A DNA stretch of 64,000 bases from Yersinia hibernica (GCF_004124235.1 NZ_CP032487.1:2728001-2792000), one strand, 5' to 3'. Positions 20,730 to 30,478 are shown, numbered from the stretch's first letter. Program-made: numbers and translations. Notes: generated from the letters alone by a model not told the origin.

Positions 20730-21332
20730 CTATTTGAACATAAACATTTTAATTAACTCAACGTCCGTACGGGCACCCAGTTTCTTCATGGCAGATCGTT
20801 TCTGCCCACTGACGGTTTTCTCACTCTTTTTCAAAATTCTGGCAATATCACCACCCGAAAAACCTTCATTGAATAATTTCAAGACGATATTTTCATTAGG
20901 TGTCAAATACTGGCGTTCTGATGATGGTAAGCTCAATACTTTGGTGGATTTGCGATCAGCAAGATTCTCTTTCAGCCCGCGAATCTTGCGTTTAAAAACA
21001 GTCGCAATTTTGTTGGTAACAGTATCGACAGAGTCTTCTCTAAAAATTATTGTCACATTACTGAACCTTGGGATACCCTGCAGAAAGCTGTTCAATCGGG
21101 CATCACAAATCAAAAAAACATCTGCTTCTGAAGGCGCTTTATCCAGACGTTTTAAAGCCTCAAAAAAACTAAACTCATCCACCCCAATAAAAATGATATC
21201 TGCTGAATAAAATGCCTTACGATAGAATTTAAGCTCTTTTTTAAATCCTAACGATGTGAATATCCTTTTTACGATAGCTACCATACCCAATGTTTGATAT
21301 TTATCGTTATCAACTATCATGCAACTTATCAT
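20730..21332 (-). CDS. LuxR-family (GerE HTH) regulator with atypical receiver
   Basis: 200 residues. The C-terminus (about 140-200) is a LuxR-type helix-turn-helix: LTPNENIVLKLFNEG, SGGDIARILKKSEKTVSGQK, RSAMKKLGARTDVELI. The N-terminal half resembles a response-regulator fold (MIVDNDKY) but the expected phospho-acceptor strand reads IIFIGVDEF, so canonical phosphorylation is uncertain. Such proteins activate or repress nearby genes. ATG at 21332 is used; a GTG three codons earlier is possible. The acyltransferase gene 360 bp away is transcribed in the opposite direction. Confidence 0.78.
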   Translation of the reverse strand: MISCMIVDNDKYQTLGMVAIVKRIFTSLGFKKELKFYRKAFYSADIIFIGVDEFSFFEALKRLDKAPSEADVFLICDARLNSFLQGIPRFSNVTIIFREDSVDTVTNKIATVFKRKIRGLKENLADRKSTKVLSLPSSERQYLTPNENIVLKLFNEGFSGGDIARILKKSEKTVSGQKRSAMKKLGARTDVELIKMFMFK

Positions 21333-21692
21333 ATTGGCCACACTCGCTGGTGCTTCAGCACCCTGTGAATTGTTAACTCACAACTGTTTGTGATTAAATA
21401 AAAACCATTAAAATTATAGACATAGCTCAGAACACACCTTACTTTAAAGTAGACCATAGGGAAGCAGTGAGATATATAGGAAGTCAACACCGGAGAGTGT
21501 AGGAAACGTCTTTTTCTTAAAAGAATATTTCTTAATTGCTTATTTCGCGTTGAATCTGCTGGACGTGACAGAATTCGGATTCTATGTAAAAATAGTGAAA
21601 AATTAGTGGCCTAATAGGATGATTCTAATGCTGTACCTACGCCGTCTTAAACAGGCCACTCCATTTAATCTTATTTTAAGCCCAACGACTTT
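21333..21692. promoter_or_regulatory. Divergent intergenic region, regulator/acyltransferase
   Basis: 360 bp, AT-rich, no gene found. It should hold promoters for the leftward LuxR-type regulator and the rightward acyltransferase. No specific operator is recognised. Confidence 0.35.
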
Positions 21693-22658
21693 ATGAGAAA
21701 TGTCGGTTTACACGCACTGAAAACATTAAGCTGTTTTTCTGCTGTTACTTTTTATTCTGCCAGTAAAACCTGTACAGAGCAGTGTTTTTTAGGTGGTGAA
21801 GTAATGGGTGTTCTGTACTTTTTATCAATTATCGCCACCCCACTATTCTTTATGATTATTGGCTACATCGATTCAAATGATGAGATAGATCAAGCGGATA
21901 TACTTAGAAAATTAAAATCCATTATAACCATTATTATTTTTTGGAACGTACTTTTCTACTTTATCAATGAAGATGGTTTCAAACGAGGTTATTTCCTGCA
22001 GAGTTGGCTTTTATTCAGCATTGCTATTATTTACCTGATCAACCCTATAATCTCTAAGGTGTTAAAAAGCAACAGAAGTGCAATCATAACCCTCTCATGT
22101 TTAGTGATATTCTCAGTTTCTATCGATTTAATTAGTGCATTCAGCGAAAGACCATATCTGATTGATTTCCCACAATACTTTAGATTGTGGACATGGATTT
22201 TCTATTATATGACCGGCAGGTTCCTATACTCCAAGGTTTGTCAGCAAATAACCAAAATGCCGAGAATACTTTTTGTGGCAAAAGTACTGCTTATCCCAAC
22301 GGCCATCTCCATGTATTACTACGAAAGTTTTATGTCGATATATGTGTACAAAACAGTGAATGCAGGCTATTTCCTCGATAACCTGCATGTTTTAATTCTG
22401 AGTTTATGCTTATTCGTTATATTTGATAACTTTGACACTAAACATGCATGGATAAAGAAAACATTAGCCTATATCAGCCCATCAATGATTGGGGTGTATA
22501 TTTTGCACGATGGGATTTTCTATTTTATTGCTAGCGCATATAATTTATCAGACGTGACATTGAGGTTCACATTGCTGTTATCAGTATTTGCGGCCTCGGT
22601 GTTGTTATCACGAGTTCTATTACTCAATAAATACACATCGCGTTTTATCTCATTTTGA
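21693..22658 (+). CDS. Acyltransferase-3 family membrane protein
   Basis: 321 residues with about ten membrane segments. The start MRNVGLHALKTLSCFSAVTF matches the opening helix of the acyltransferase-3 family, and the ending ISPSMIGVYILHDGIFYF matches its last conserved block. The usual catalytic-type His of helix 1 in such proteins (RxxxxxxVxxxH) is not obvious here; the corresponding place reads YSASK, so activity may differ. Members acetylate exported sugars. Substrate unknown. Confidence 0.75.
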   Translation: MRNVGLHALKTLSCFSAVTFYSASKTCTEQCFLGGEVMGVLYFLSIIATPLFFMIIGYIDSNDEIDQADILRKLKSIITIIIFWNVLFYFINEDGFKRGYFLQSWLLFSIAIIYLINPIISKVLKSNRSAIITLSCLVIFSVSIDLISAFSERPYLIDFPQYFRLWTWIFYYMTGRFLYSKVCQQITKMPRILFVAKVLLIPTAISMYYYESFMSIYVYKTVNAGYFLDNLHVLILSLCLFVIFDNFDTKHAWIKKTLAYISPSMIGVYILHDGIFYFIASAYNLSDVTLRFTLLLSVFAASVLLSRVLLLNKYTSRFISF

Positions 22659-22666
22659 TTGATATG

Positions 22667-22695
22667 GCCCGCTGCCACTCTTACTGGCGGTGGGC
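22667..22695 (+). terminator. Imperfect hairpin after acyltransferase gene
   Basis: GCCCGCTGCCA pairs with TGGCGGTGGGC over 11 bp including two G-U pairs, 8 bp after the stop codon. No U-run follows, so termination is a guess from position. Confidence 0.4.
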
Positions 22696-22808
22696 ACCTA
22701 AGGTAGAATATGCCCTTATCTCAAATGGTGCTGATTCAAATGCCACGCCAATAGCATCATCATCAAATGAAACAATACGATAGCACCGGCCATTGCCATC
22801 TCATTTTG

Positions 22809-23456
22809 TTATTGAATTTGAATCAAAGTCAGTGTATTGCCAAATACTGCGCCAGTATCTATATAGAGTTGGTTTTTAAATAATGACGGTTTGACTAACG
22901 GTGTATGACCGAAAATAAATTTATTTGCCCCGCTAATTTCATGACTTTCCCCCTTCAGGGCCATATTGAGGCGCTTACGGTTCCATATAACTAATTGCCC
23001 ATCCACCCTTTTGCCGTAAACATACTCATCGGAGGGGTAATCAGCATGGGCGATAACATATTTCCCACTGTCGGTTGTTATCTCAATCACCAGTGGCAAT
23101 TGCTCAACCTGTTTAATCAGTTGCTCAATCTGATATTTCTTGTTTCCTTCCAATGAGAAAAACCAACGGCCACCATTTGCAATCCAGGTATCCACGGCGG
23201 CACCGCCCACCAGCGCATCAATAGCCATCTGTTCATGATTGCCGCGAACAGCACGAAACCAATATGCATTAAGCAATTCAAAACATTCAGTATTCTGAGT
23301 TCCGCGATCAGCGAGATCGCCCACAGAGACAAGTAAGTCCGAAGAACGGTCAAAAACAACCTGATCCAATCTATCCATCAATTTTTTATAGCAGCCATGA
23401 ATATCGCCAACAACAAATATACGTCGGTAATCACTGCCATTTATTTTTTGGTACAT
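22809..23456 (-). CDS. PPP-family serine/threonine phosphatase (PphA/PphB type)
   Basis: 215 residues from the ATG at 23456 (MYQKINGSDYRR), preceded by TGAGG. The metallophosphatase motifs are in order: GDIHGCY, GDLADRG, GNHE, then HADYP and FGHTP. This is the two-metal (Mn-type) active site of lambda-phosphatase-like enzymes. In E. coli PphA and PphB dephosphorylate proteins and respond to misfolding. Which of the two this matches is not clear. The start six codons upstream is less likely. Confidence 0.9.
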   Translation of the reverse strand: MYQKINGSDYRRIFVVGDIHGCYKKLMDRLDQVVFDRSSDLLVSVGDLADRGTQNTECFELLNAYWFRAVRGNHEQMAIDALVGGAAVDTWIANGGRWFFSLEGNKKYQIEQLIKQVEQLPLVIEITTDSGKYVIAHADYPSDEYVYGKRVDGQLVIWNRKRLNMALKGESHEISGANKFIFGHTPLVKPSLFKNQLYIDTGAVFGNTLTLIQIQ

Positions 23457-23699
23457 AACAGGCCTCACAGTCAATGCATTGCCTATCTTAACTGTAGTTC
23501 AATCGCTCGTTTTTTGACCTATTAGTGCTGAATTCAGCAAAAAATAGGGCGGATGTTATGACCACCAGCAGATGTCCATTTTTTGGATGGCCAATGAGCA
23601 TCATGCCTGTACTCCAACAAATGTATTTGGTCAAATGGTGTGTCGAGCATGGGCCTTGCTTAGCTCGACTTCAATCTGACATGACAATGAGGGAATACG

Positions 23700-24131
23700 A
23701 TGTCTATCTCTGCACGAAACCAATTATCTGGCATAGTCCATGCCATTGTTGAAGGTTCGGTCAATGATGAGGTTGTTTTATCTTTAGACGGTGGTGAAAA
23801 ACTGACTACAGTTATCACCAAAACCAGCTGCAAAGCATTAGGCTTGGCGGTAGGGAAACCGGCAATTGCCTTGATCAAAGCACCTTGGGTTATTTTGGCT
23901 TCTTTGGATTGCGGTTTGAATTTTTCAGCGCGCAACCAATTTACGGGAAAAGTCCAAACCGTCACAAAAGGCGCAGTCAATTCAACTGTTGAAGTTATTA
24001 CTGTTAATGGGCTAGCGCTGATTTCAGTTATTACAAATGAAAGCCTGGAAGAAATGGCATTATCTGTGGGAAGTGAAGTCACGGCATTATTTAAAGCATC
24101 GAGTGTGATTCTTGCTACCCAGAAAGCTTAA
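23700..24131 (+). CDS. Molybdenum-pterin-binding (molbindin) protein, two TOBE/Mop domains
   Basis: 143 residues consisting of two tandem 65-70-residue Mop/TOBE domains, each beginning with SARNQ(L/F)(S/T)G (residue 4 and residue 75). This is the ModG/molbindin layout; these small proteins bind molybdate in oligomeric pockets and probably store or buffer it. GAGGGAA sits 6 bp before the ATG. No other mod gene is adjacent. Confidence 0.88.
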   Translation: MSISARNQLSGIVHAIVEGSVNDEVVLSLDGGEKLTTVITKTSCKALGLAVGKPAIALIKAPWVILASLDCGLNFSARNQFTGKVQTVTKGAVNSTVEVITVNGLALISVITNESLEEMALSVGSEVTALFKASSVILATQKA

Positions 24132-24167
24132 GAGTGGCTCATTTTTTTATAGTCTGTTTTATCATCG

Positions 24168-24193
24168 AATAAGCCGCCATCTGGCGGCTTATT
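24168..24193. terminator. Bidirectional terminator
   Basis: AATAAGCCGCC pairs with GGCGGCTTATT around a short ATCT turn, between the convergent molbindin gene and the 64-codon minus-strand gene. AT-rich flanks on both strands. Confidence 0.88.
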
Positions 24194-24226
24194 TAACGTT
24201 GAGCACACGACAAAACTGTCGCACAA

Positions 24227-24421
24227 TCACAGAGGCCGATATATGTCTCTGTAGTGAGCTAATCTTTCCCGGAAGAAATCACATTCATCTGGCGAAAGCT
24301 TTGCTTCAATCTCATCAACATTAATTTTCTTTCTTTGATTCTCCATAAAAGCAACCGTGGATGCCACAAAGTCCAGGCTGGTATGGCAATACGCTGAAAC
24401 GAGTTTCTCAAGTGCTGACAT
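24227..24421 (-). CDS. Small conserved-looking hypothetical protein
   Basis: 64 residues, all-helical and charged (MSALEKLVSAYCHTSLDFVA...). It has a reasonable ribosome site (AAGGGGG) 6-8 bp before the ATG and its own terminator downstream. Residues 42-60 (LSPDECDFFRERLAHYRDI) faintly recall Hha-type helices, but that is too weak to assign. Function unknown. Confidence 0.6.
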   Translation of the reverse strand: MSALEKLVSAYCHTSLDFVASTVAFMENQRKKINVDEIEAKLSPDECDFFRERLAHYRDIYRPL

Positions 24422-24663
24422 GTTAACCCCCTTATGCGGCCTAGCACATCATATAGAATAACAAAAATAATTATATTTAAAATGAGACCAAGATCAAGCT
24501 ACAGAGAATTGCTCACCGGTTAGCCCACATCTTGTGGATTCATTGATTTTGCTAACGTTAAACTAAAGCGGAATATTTTATTGTGAGTCGATGATTTTTA
24601 GCGGATTCTTCGTTATCGTTCGGATAGACTTGCTAAAACTTACAGTTGATAACAGGAACCGAA

Positions 24664-24744
24664 GTGAAAATAAGAAAAACAACACTGATTATGATAGCGA
24701 TTGCGCTAGTAGTTTTTGCTTACACGTATTTTACCGGAGCCTAG
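24664..24744 (+). CDS. Possible 26-residue membrane peptide
   Basis: A GTG-to-TAG frame of 26 codons with AGGA seven bases upstream. After a basic start (VKIRKTT) comes one hydrophobic helix (LIMIAIALVVFAYTYF). It ends 13 bp before the monooxygenase ATG. It may be a small membrane protein, a leader peptide, or a decayed signal sequence. Confidence 0.5.
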   Translation: MKIRKTTLIMIAIALVVFAYTYFTGA

Positions 24745-24757
24745 TGCAGACAATCCT

Positions 24758-25045
24758 ATGTTAAAAGTCATTGCTCAAGATTTTATAAAACCAGAACACA
24801 TCGGTGATGTCATGCCACTCTATAAAGAGCTCGTGGCAATGACAAAACTTGAACCCCAGTGTATTTCCTATGATCTGTATATCAATCATAAAGATCCCGG
24901 TAACTTCGTCTTTATTGAAGAGTGGCCAGACCAAGCTGCGTTAGATATTCATTGCGCCTCAGAACATTTTCGCCGCCTAGTACCACAGATAAATCAATAT
25001 CAGCGGAAAGAGTGCAATCTCATTTTTATGCACTCTTTTGAATAA
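24758..25045 (+). CDS. Antibiotic biosynthesis monooxygenase (ABM) domain protein
   Basis: 95 residues from the ATG at 24758 (MLKVIAQDFIKPEH). The sequence keeps the dimeric ferredoxin-like ABM pattern: C(I/Y)SYDLY, FVFIEEWPDQAALDIHCASEHF. E. coli YgiN (quinol monooxygenase) is a relative of similar size. The TTG at 24716 would overlap the upstream 26-codon frame and is less likely. Cytoplasmic; substrate unknown. Confidence 0.82.
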   Translation: MLKVIAQDFIKPEHIGDVMPLYKELVAMTKLEPQCISYDLYINHKDPGNFVFIEEWPDQAALDIHCASEHFRRLVPQINQYQRKECNLIFMHSFE

Positions 25046-25061
25046 TATTGGCAGCAACTCG

Positions 25062-26834
25062 CTACACCGCAAGTTCCTCCTCTTCGTGATATTGATTCTG
25101 CCACATGGCTGCATATCGTCCGTTTTTCAACAATAATTCTTCATGACGACCGCGTTCAACTATCGAGCCTGCGTCCATCACAATAATTTCATCGGCATCA
25201 ATGATGGTCGATAAACGATGAGCAATAACCAGCGTAGTATGGTTACGGCTAACCTCCCGCAGATGAGTTTGAATTTCGCGTTCGGTATGGGTATCAAGCG
25301 CACTGGTCGCTTCATCAAAAACCAAAATAGCCGGATTTTTAAGAATGGTACGCGCAATCGCCACCCGCTGTTTCTCGCCACCGGATAACTTAAGACCGCG
25401 CTCCCCTACCCGCGTGTCATAACCATCTGGCAAGCTAATGATAAAATTATGGATATGAGCCAGTTTTGCCGCACGTTCTATCTCTTCAAAGCTGGAAGAA
25501 GGCCGACCATAAGCAATGTTATAACGCAACGTGTCATTAAATAGCACCGTATCTTGCGGCACTATACCAATGGCTTCACGTAAACTTGCTTGAGTCACAT
25601 TGCGAACATCCTGATCATCAAGATAAATTGCCCCTTTAGTGACATCATAAAAACGGAATAATAACCGAGAGAGTGTCGACTTACCGGCTCCAGAAGCCCC
25701 GACAACCGCCACCGTTTTTCCCGCAGGGATCGTGAAACTCACTCGATTCAAAATAGGTCTACGTGGATCATAACCAAAACTGACAGCGTCAAACCGCACT
25801 TCCCCCTTTATCAAGTGTAAAGCCGCTGCATCAGGGCGGTCGGTAATCTCTTTTTTCACCATTAATAAATCGAGCATATTCTCCATATCAATCAGTGCCT
25901 GTCTTATCTCGGAGTAAATAAAGCCGAAGAAATTAAGCGGTTGATATAATTGAAGAAGATAAGCATTCACCAACACAAAATCACCAATAGTCATGCGCCC
26001 CTGAGTAATACCTTGTGCCGCCATGGACATCATCACCACCAGCCCGATTGAGATAATAGCAGTTTGCCCCAAACTCAATGCGGTATAACTGAATTGATTC
26101 TTTATCGCTGCGTATTCATACAGTTGCCGTGAGGTATTGAAGCGCTCAGCTTCAAACTGTTCATTACCAAAATATTTGACCGTCTCATAATTGATTAAGC
26201 TGTCGATAGACTTGGTATTAGCGTCCGAATTGGCTTGATTTAGCTCGCGCCGAAAACGAGTTCGCCAACTAACGGCCATCACGGTAAACAGGATATAGCA
26301 CACCACGGTCACCAAAATCGCAACCGCAAACCAGCCGTCTAACAGATGCCACATAATAAGAGAGACCAGTGTTATCTCAAATAAAATGGGGAATATAGAG
26401 AATAAGATACGCGAAAGCACGGTAGCAACCGCTTGTGTGCCACGTTCAATAGAGAGGGATAATCCCCCCGTTTGTCGGTCCAGGTGAAAACGTAAACTTA
26501 ACTCATGTAATTGTTTAAATACCCGTAAACCCAGTAAACGCGTCGCGTTTTGGCTAACATGCACAAACATGACGTTACGCAATTCTTCAAATAGAGAAGC
26601 ACTAATTCTTGCAACCCCATACGCAATTATCAGAGTGATGGGAATGGCCAGCATCTTGGCACTTTCACTGCTTAATGTATCGACCATCGCCTTATAAGCC
26701 AGCGGAACCAGTGTCGTGCTGACCTTAGAAACCACCATAAATATGACAGCAGCAATCAGGTAGTAACGGAGTTTCGGATTATTTTTAGGCCACAGATAAG
26801 GCAGCAAGAACTTGAGTATTCGGGAACGATCCAT
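25062..26834 (-). CDS. ABC exporter, Atm1/HMT1-like half-transporter
   Basis: 590 residues: an N-terminal six-helix transmembrane domain (about 20-310) fused to an ATPase domain. The latter has Walker A GASGAGKST, Q-loop GIVPQDTVLF, signature LSGGEKQR, Walker B ILVFDEATSALD and the H-loop VIAHRLSTI. The length and TMD sequence (LVPLAYKAMVDTL, FHLDRQTGGLS) fit the Atm1 family, which exports glutathione-linked or heavy-metal compounds. It stands alone, converging on the ABM gene with 16 bp between them. Confidence 0.9.
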   Translation of the reverse strand: MDRSRILKFLLPYLWPKNNPKLRYYLIAAVIFMVVSKVSTTLVPLAYKAMVDTLSSESAKMLAIPITLIIAYGVARISASLFEELRNVMFVHVSQNATRLLGLRVFKQLHELSLRFHLDRQTGGLSLSIERGTQAVATVLSRILFSIFPILFEITLVSLIMWHLLDGWFAVAILVTVVCYILFTVMAVSWRTRFRRELNQANSDANTKSIDSLINYETVKYFGNEQFEAERFNTSRQLYEYAAIKNQFSYTALSLGQTAIISIGLVVMMSMAAQGITQGRMTIGDFVLVNAYLLQLYQPLNFFGFIYSEIRQALIDMENMLDLLMVKKEITDRPDAAALHLIKGEVRFDAVSFGYDPRRPILNRVSFTIPAGKTVAVVGASGAGKSTLSRLLFRFYDVTKGAIYLDDQDVRNVTQASLREAIGIVPQDTVLFNDTLRYNIAYGRPSSSFEEIERAAKLAHIHNFIISLPDGYDTRVGERGLKLSGGEKQRVAIARTILKNPAILVFDEATSALDTHTEREIQTHLREVSRNHTTLVIAHRLSTIIDADEIIVMDAGSIVERGRHEELLLKNGRYAAMWQNQYHEEEELAV

Positions 26835-27005
26835 ATTTATGTATTTATCATCTCAGGTGAAATTGCAGCCATTATTTTTTATATTCTGCCACGTATCAGA
26901 GTAATGGCCTAGTGAACAAAGCAATACCAAGAGTCATTGATGACCCTATCGTTGGCAAAGTTGAAAAAGTAAAACATTATTTTGTGAAAATAGAATATCT
27001 AATAA

Positions 27006-27048
27006 GCGGCTTTCAAATTGCGCTTTAATATACATATTCGAAAGCCGC
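27006..27048 (-). terminator. Long-loop hairpin after roxA
   Basis: GCGGCTTTC and GAAAGCCGC (9 bp) flank a 25-nt AT-rich loop just past the roxA stop codon. On the minus strand it is followed by TTATTAGATATT. It may end the roxA transcript. Confidence 0.5.
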
Positions 27049-27062
27049 GGTTAAGTGCATGT

Positions 27063-28184
27063 TTACTCGTCGAAAAACCAATAACCCTGATTAATCAGCT
27101 CAGTTAACTCAGCCACAAAAGCAGGATGATGTAATGCCTCTCCCAACTCTTTTTGGCCAATAATGGTATAGCGACACAGCGCATCAGCAGCTTTGGAGTC
27201 AACCGTTTCTAACCGCTCACTATTGATAAAGAAGCTATCTCCGACGTGCAGAACCCGTAATCCGCTCAAGCGGGTCAAGACCTCCCCTCCCATCAGGGCA
27301 TCGACAATTTCAGCCGATTCGTAAGGGGGTTCTGCTGGAGCAATGTCCAACTCATGGCGCGGTGTTGTTGCAAAGCGGCCAAACCACTGTTTGAAATCTT
27401 CCGGCTGATTAATCATATCGATCATCATCCTACGCAGACGGTCGAGTTCATACTCTTCAACCTGGCCGGGGTGCTCTCGGCAAGTTAAATCAGGATCACT
27501 GTAATGCGCACCACCCAAATCATTTTCCAGTGCATAGTCAGCAAAGCTACTGATTAAATCCCGGCCATTCGGCCCGCGAAAACCGACTGAATAGTTAAAA
27601 GCAGTTTCATGAGTGAAACCATCGTGGGGGAAGCCCGGCGGAATATATAAAATATCACCCGGTGACAGATCCTCATCAATAATCGGAGTGAATGGCTCAA
27701 CATGCAGCAATGCTGGGTGCGGACAAAACTGTTTTAGCGGCAATTTATCACCAACACGCCAACGGCGGCGGCCCATCCCTTGAATAATAAAGACATCATA
27801 TTGATCAATATGCGGCCCAACACCACCACCGGGGACAGAGAAAGAGATCATCAAATCGTCCAAACGCCAGTCTGGCAACACGCGAAATGGCCGTACCAAT
27901 TCAGCGGATGGGGCATGCCAATGATTAACCGCCTGGGCTAACAGCGACCAATTAGTCTCGCCCAGATGGTCAAAGCGCTCAAAAGGCCCATTACTCGCCT
28001 GCCACTGACCATTTGTATGGCTGACTAAACGGCTATCGACCTCTGCTTCCATAGCCAACCCCGCCAATTCATCCGGAGTAATCGGATCGACAAAATTCGG
28101 GAAAGCATTCTTTAATACAACCGGCTGTTTTTGCCAGTACTTTTCTAAAAATTCGGGCCAATTAAGGTTAAGTTGATAAGCCAT
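27063..28184 (-). CDS. roxA: Ribosomal protein uL16 arginine hydroxylase RoxA (YcfD)
   Basis: 373 residues of the cupin/JmjC-type 2-oxoglutarate oxygenases. The iron ligands fall exactly where known for E. coli YcfD: His125 and Asp127 (GPHIDQYD) and His187 (PPGFPHDGF). The C-terminal winged-helix-like half (about 210-373) is present. RoxA hydroxylates Arg81 of ribosomal protein L16 in an oxygen-dependent way. It is a single-gene unit here. Confidence 0.95.
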   Translation of the reverse strand: MAYQLNLNWPEFLEKYWQKQPVVLKNAFPNFVDPITPDELAGLAMEAEVDSRLVSHTNGQWQASNGPFERFDHLGETNWSLLAQAVNHWHAPSAELVRPFRVLPDWRLDDLMISFSVPGGGVGPHIDQYDVFIIQGMGRRRWRVGDKLPLKQFCPHPALLHVEPFTPIIDEDLSPGDILYIPPGFPHDGFTHETAFNYSVGFRGPNGRDLISSFADYALENDLGGAHYSDPDLTCREHPGQVEEYELDRLRRMMIDMINQPEDFKQWFGRFATTPRHELDIAPAEPPYESAEIVDALMGGEVLTRLSGLRVLHVGDSFFINSERLETVDSKAADALCRYTIIGQKELGEALHHPAFVAELTELINQGYWFFDE

Positions 28185-28673
28185 ATTTTATACCAGTAGG
28201 AAGACAAATGGCTTTAATTATAAAATGGCTAACATCCGCATCGCCTTGTCATTGGTCAATGACACTGCTCAGTTAAGTAAAAAAGCAGAATATCCAGCAC
28301 TGAAAAAACTATCAAATACCTATCCTAACAGGGCCACAGCAAAAACAGCCAAGAGCGGCAACCATTCTCAATATAGAGGTAATTTATGCCGCCAATTACT
28401 CTCGAAAACATAATGAATAACCTGATATTCAAGCGCCACGGCCAATTTAGAACCCGGTCTTGCCCGTTTATTTAAACGGTTCTCATCAATACGGCTCATT
28501 TAACCTAAAGCTGCCGTTTGCCCCAAACACCCTATCAAATGATGATAACAATCAATATCTGCTTGAACTTAACACCGGATTTCTGCTAATTAAATATCAA
28601 TTCGTAAGCTACGCTATGAGAGAATAAGCCTACGATTATATTTTGGATTACAGCGAAATTAAGGCCCGATATA
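28185..28673. other. Intergenic region roxA/SulP
   Basis: About 490 bp between divergent genes. An ATG frame of 62 codons begins at 28225 but has no ribosome site and no recognisable protein. I see nothing else definite beyond the two expected promoters. Confidence 0.35.
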
Positions 28674-30410
28674 ATGCAGAAAAAATGGACAACTCAGTGG
28701 ATTCCGGGGCTCACGACGTTCATTCATTATGATAGTGCAAATTTAAAATCTGATATTCGCTCAGGGCTTTCCGTTGCCGCCGTCGCATTACCCGTCGCCA
28801 TTGCTTACGCCGAATTAATGGGCATCAATGCAATTGTAGGGCTTTATGCTTGTATTTTACCTATGGTTGTCTATGCGCTATTTGGTACATCAAGGCAATT
28901 AATTGTTGGCCCAGATGCAGCAACCTGTGCCGTTATCACCGCCGCAATCGCACCTCTTGCCCTTGGTGATCAAGATACTCTCTGGCAAATGGCTATTGCC
29001 ATGACGATGATGACCGGATTCTGGTGTGTCATTGCCGGTCGCTTCCGTCTTGCCGTCTTTGCAGAATTTCTGTCCCAGCCTATATTGCAAGGGCTTTTGA
29101 ATGGTGTCGCTATTACTATAATGGTTGGCCAGATTGGCAATATTTTGGGGCTAGAATCACTCCCATCAGATTTAATTAAATGCCTAATTGCTTTACCGCA
29201 AAAACTAGCCGATACCCATAAATTAACATTAATACTTTCAGCTACCAGCCTCTTTGTCTTATTCGCTCTACAAGCGCTACGGCCCACATGGCCAACACCA
29301 CTTATAGTCATGACTATTGCAACACTACTAAGCTGGTATCTAGACTTCAACTCAATGGGAATAGCCATCATTGGCAGTTTAGGCCACGGATTACCCCATA
29401 TATCCATGCCACATTTTGACCCTAACTTATTGCGTGAACTTATTGTCCCATCACTTAATCTCGCGGTCATCAGTATTGTGAGCTTTATGATGACGGTACA
29501 AAGTTTTGCCAGTAAAAACGGTTATGAAGTCGATATTGACCAAGAGCTATATGCATTGGGTTATATCAATATTGTTGCGGGGTTATCACAAGGGTTTGCC
29601 GTAAGTGCAGCAACAAGTCGCACCGCGGTCAATGACAGCAATGGGGGTAAAACCCAAATGGTGTCATTGATTGCTGCCTTAATGATTGCACTGGTGCTTT
29701 TATTCTTGGCACAAACTCTTAGCTTTATTCCTTTGGGAACACTAGGGGCTGTGCTTATTTATGCGGCATGGTCAATGTTCAGTTTTAAAGCGATATCCTC
29801 CATGCGAGCACATAATCGCTCAGCCTATATTCTGACTGTATTTACGTTAATAGCAGTGTTGGCTGTAGGGCTTATCGATGGTATTGGGTTTGCTATTATC
29901 CTTGGTGTTCTACAATTCCTTCGCACCGTATTTAAGCCAACAGATCAGTTACTTGGCACTGATAACCAAGGAGTAATTCACCCTATTAATCCTGAAAATG
30001 ATATTAATCCTATCGATGGTTTAATCATGTATCGCTTCAATTCTATATTGACCTATTTTAATGCAACTTATTTTAAAAGACGTGTAACCCAACTGGTTAA
30101 CAGTGCAACCATTGCCCCTAAATGGCTAGTCGTCGATGCAACCACCTGTTTTACTTATAATGATGCAAGTGTATTTGCGATGCTTAAAGAACTGATTCCA
30201 ACTTTGAAAGAGAAAAATGTGACACTTATTCTTGCCGGCAGAAGTACAGAACTGTCTATTTGGCTAGCGAAGAATAATATATCCCATTACATGGAAGATC
30301 TTATCTTAGTACCAGACCTTTATTTTGCTGTCAAAATGATTCAAAAGGATGAAATCCAGGACAAAATAAAGAGACAAAAAGCCGCTATAGAATCTGCTCA
30401 AGATATTTAA
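28674..30410 (+). CDS. SulP family anion transporter with STAS domain
   Basis: 578 residues. About 11-12 membrane segments (about 25-420) contain the SulP signature stretch ALPVAIAYAELMGINAIVGLYA and the GLSQGFAVSAATSRTAVNDSNGGKTQ block. A C-terminal STAS domain follows (about 435-555; WLVVDATTCFTYNDASVFAML). Relatives move sulfate, bicarbonate or dicarboxylates (E. coli DauA). A periplasmic carbonic anhydrase gene converges on it, which makes bicarbonate a fair guess but not a proof. Confidence 0.9.
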   Translation: MQKKWTTQWIPGLTTFIHYDSANLKSDIRSGLSVAAVALPVAIAYAELMGINAIVGLYACILPMVVYALFGTSRQLIVGPDAATCAVITAAIAPLALGDQDTLWQMAIAMTMMTGFWCVIAGRFRLAVFAEFLSQPILQGLLNGVAITIMVGQIGNILGLESLPSDLIKCLIALPQKLADTHKLTLILSATSLFVLFALQALRPTWPTPLIVMTIATLLSWYLDFNSMGIAIIGSLGHGLPHISMPHFDPNLLRELIVPSLNLAVISIVSFMMTVQSFASKNGYEVDIDQELYALGYINIVAGLSQGFAVSAATSRTAVNDSNGGKTQMVSLIAALMIALVLLFLAQTLSFIPLGTLGAVLIYAAWSMFSFKAISSMRAHNRSAYILTVFTLIAVLAVGLIDGIGFAIILGVLQFLRTVFKPTDQLLGTDNQGVIHPINPENDINPIDGLIMYRFNSILTYFNATYFKRRVTQLVNSATIAPKWLVVDATTCFTYNDASVFAMLKELIPTLKEKNVTLILAGRSTELSIWLAKNNISHYMEDLILVPDLYFAVKMIQKDEIQDKIKRQKAAIESAQDI

Positions 30411-30426
30411 ATAGTGCTTTACAGTT

Positions 30427-30478
30427 AACCAGGCCAAACAGGCAATACAAGATAATTTGCACTTTGGCCTCTGGTTTT
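30427..30478. terminator. Bidirectional hairpin between SulP and cah
   Basis: AACCAGGCCAAA pairs with TTTGGCCTCTGGTTTT with a 2-nt bulge; the loop is 24 nt. Located 17 bp beyond the SulP stop and 75 bp beyond the convergent cah stop. Confidence 0.6.

Noticed and set aside
28225..28413. 62-codon frame upstream of the SulP gene
   Set aside because: No ribosome site and it lies where the roxA promoter should be.
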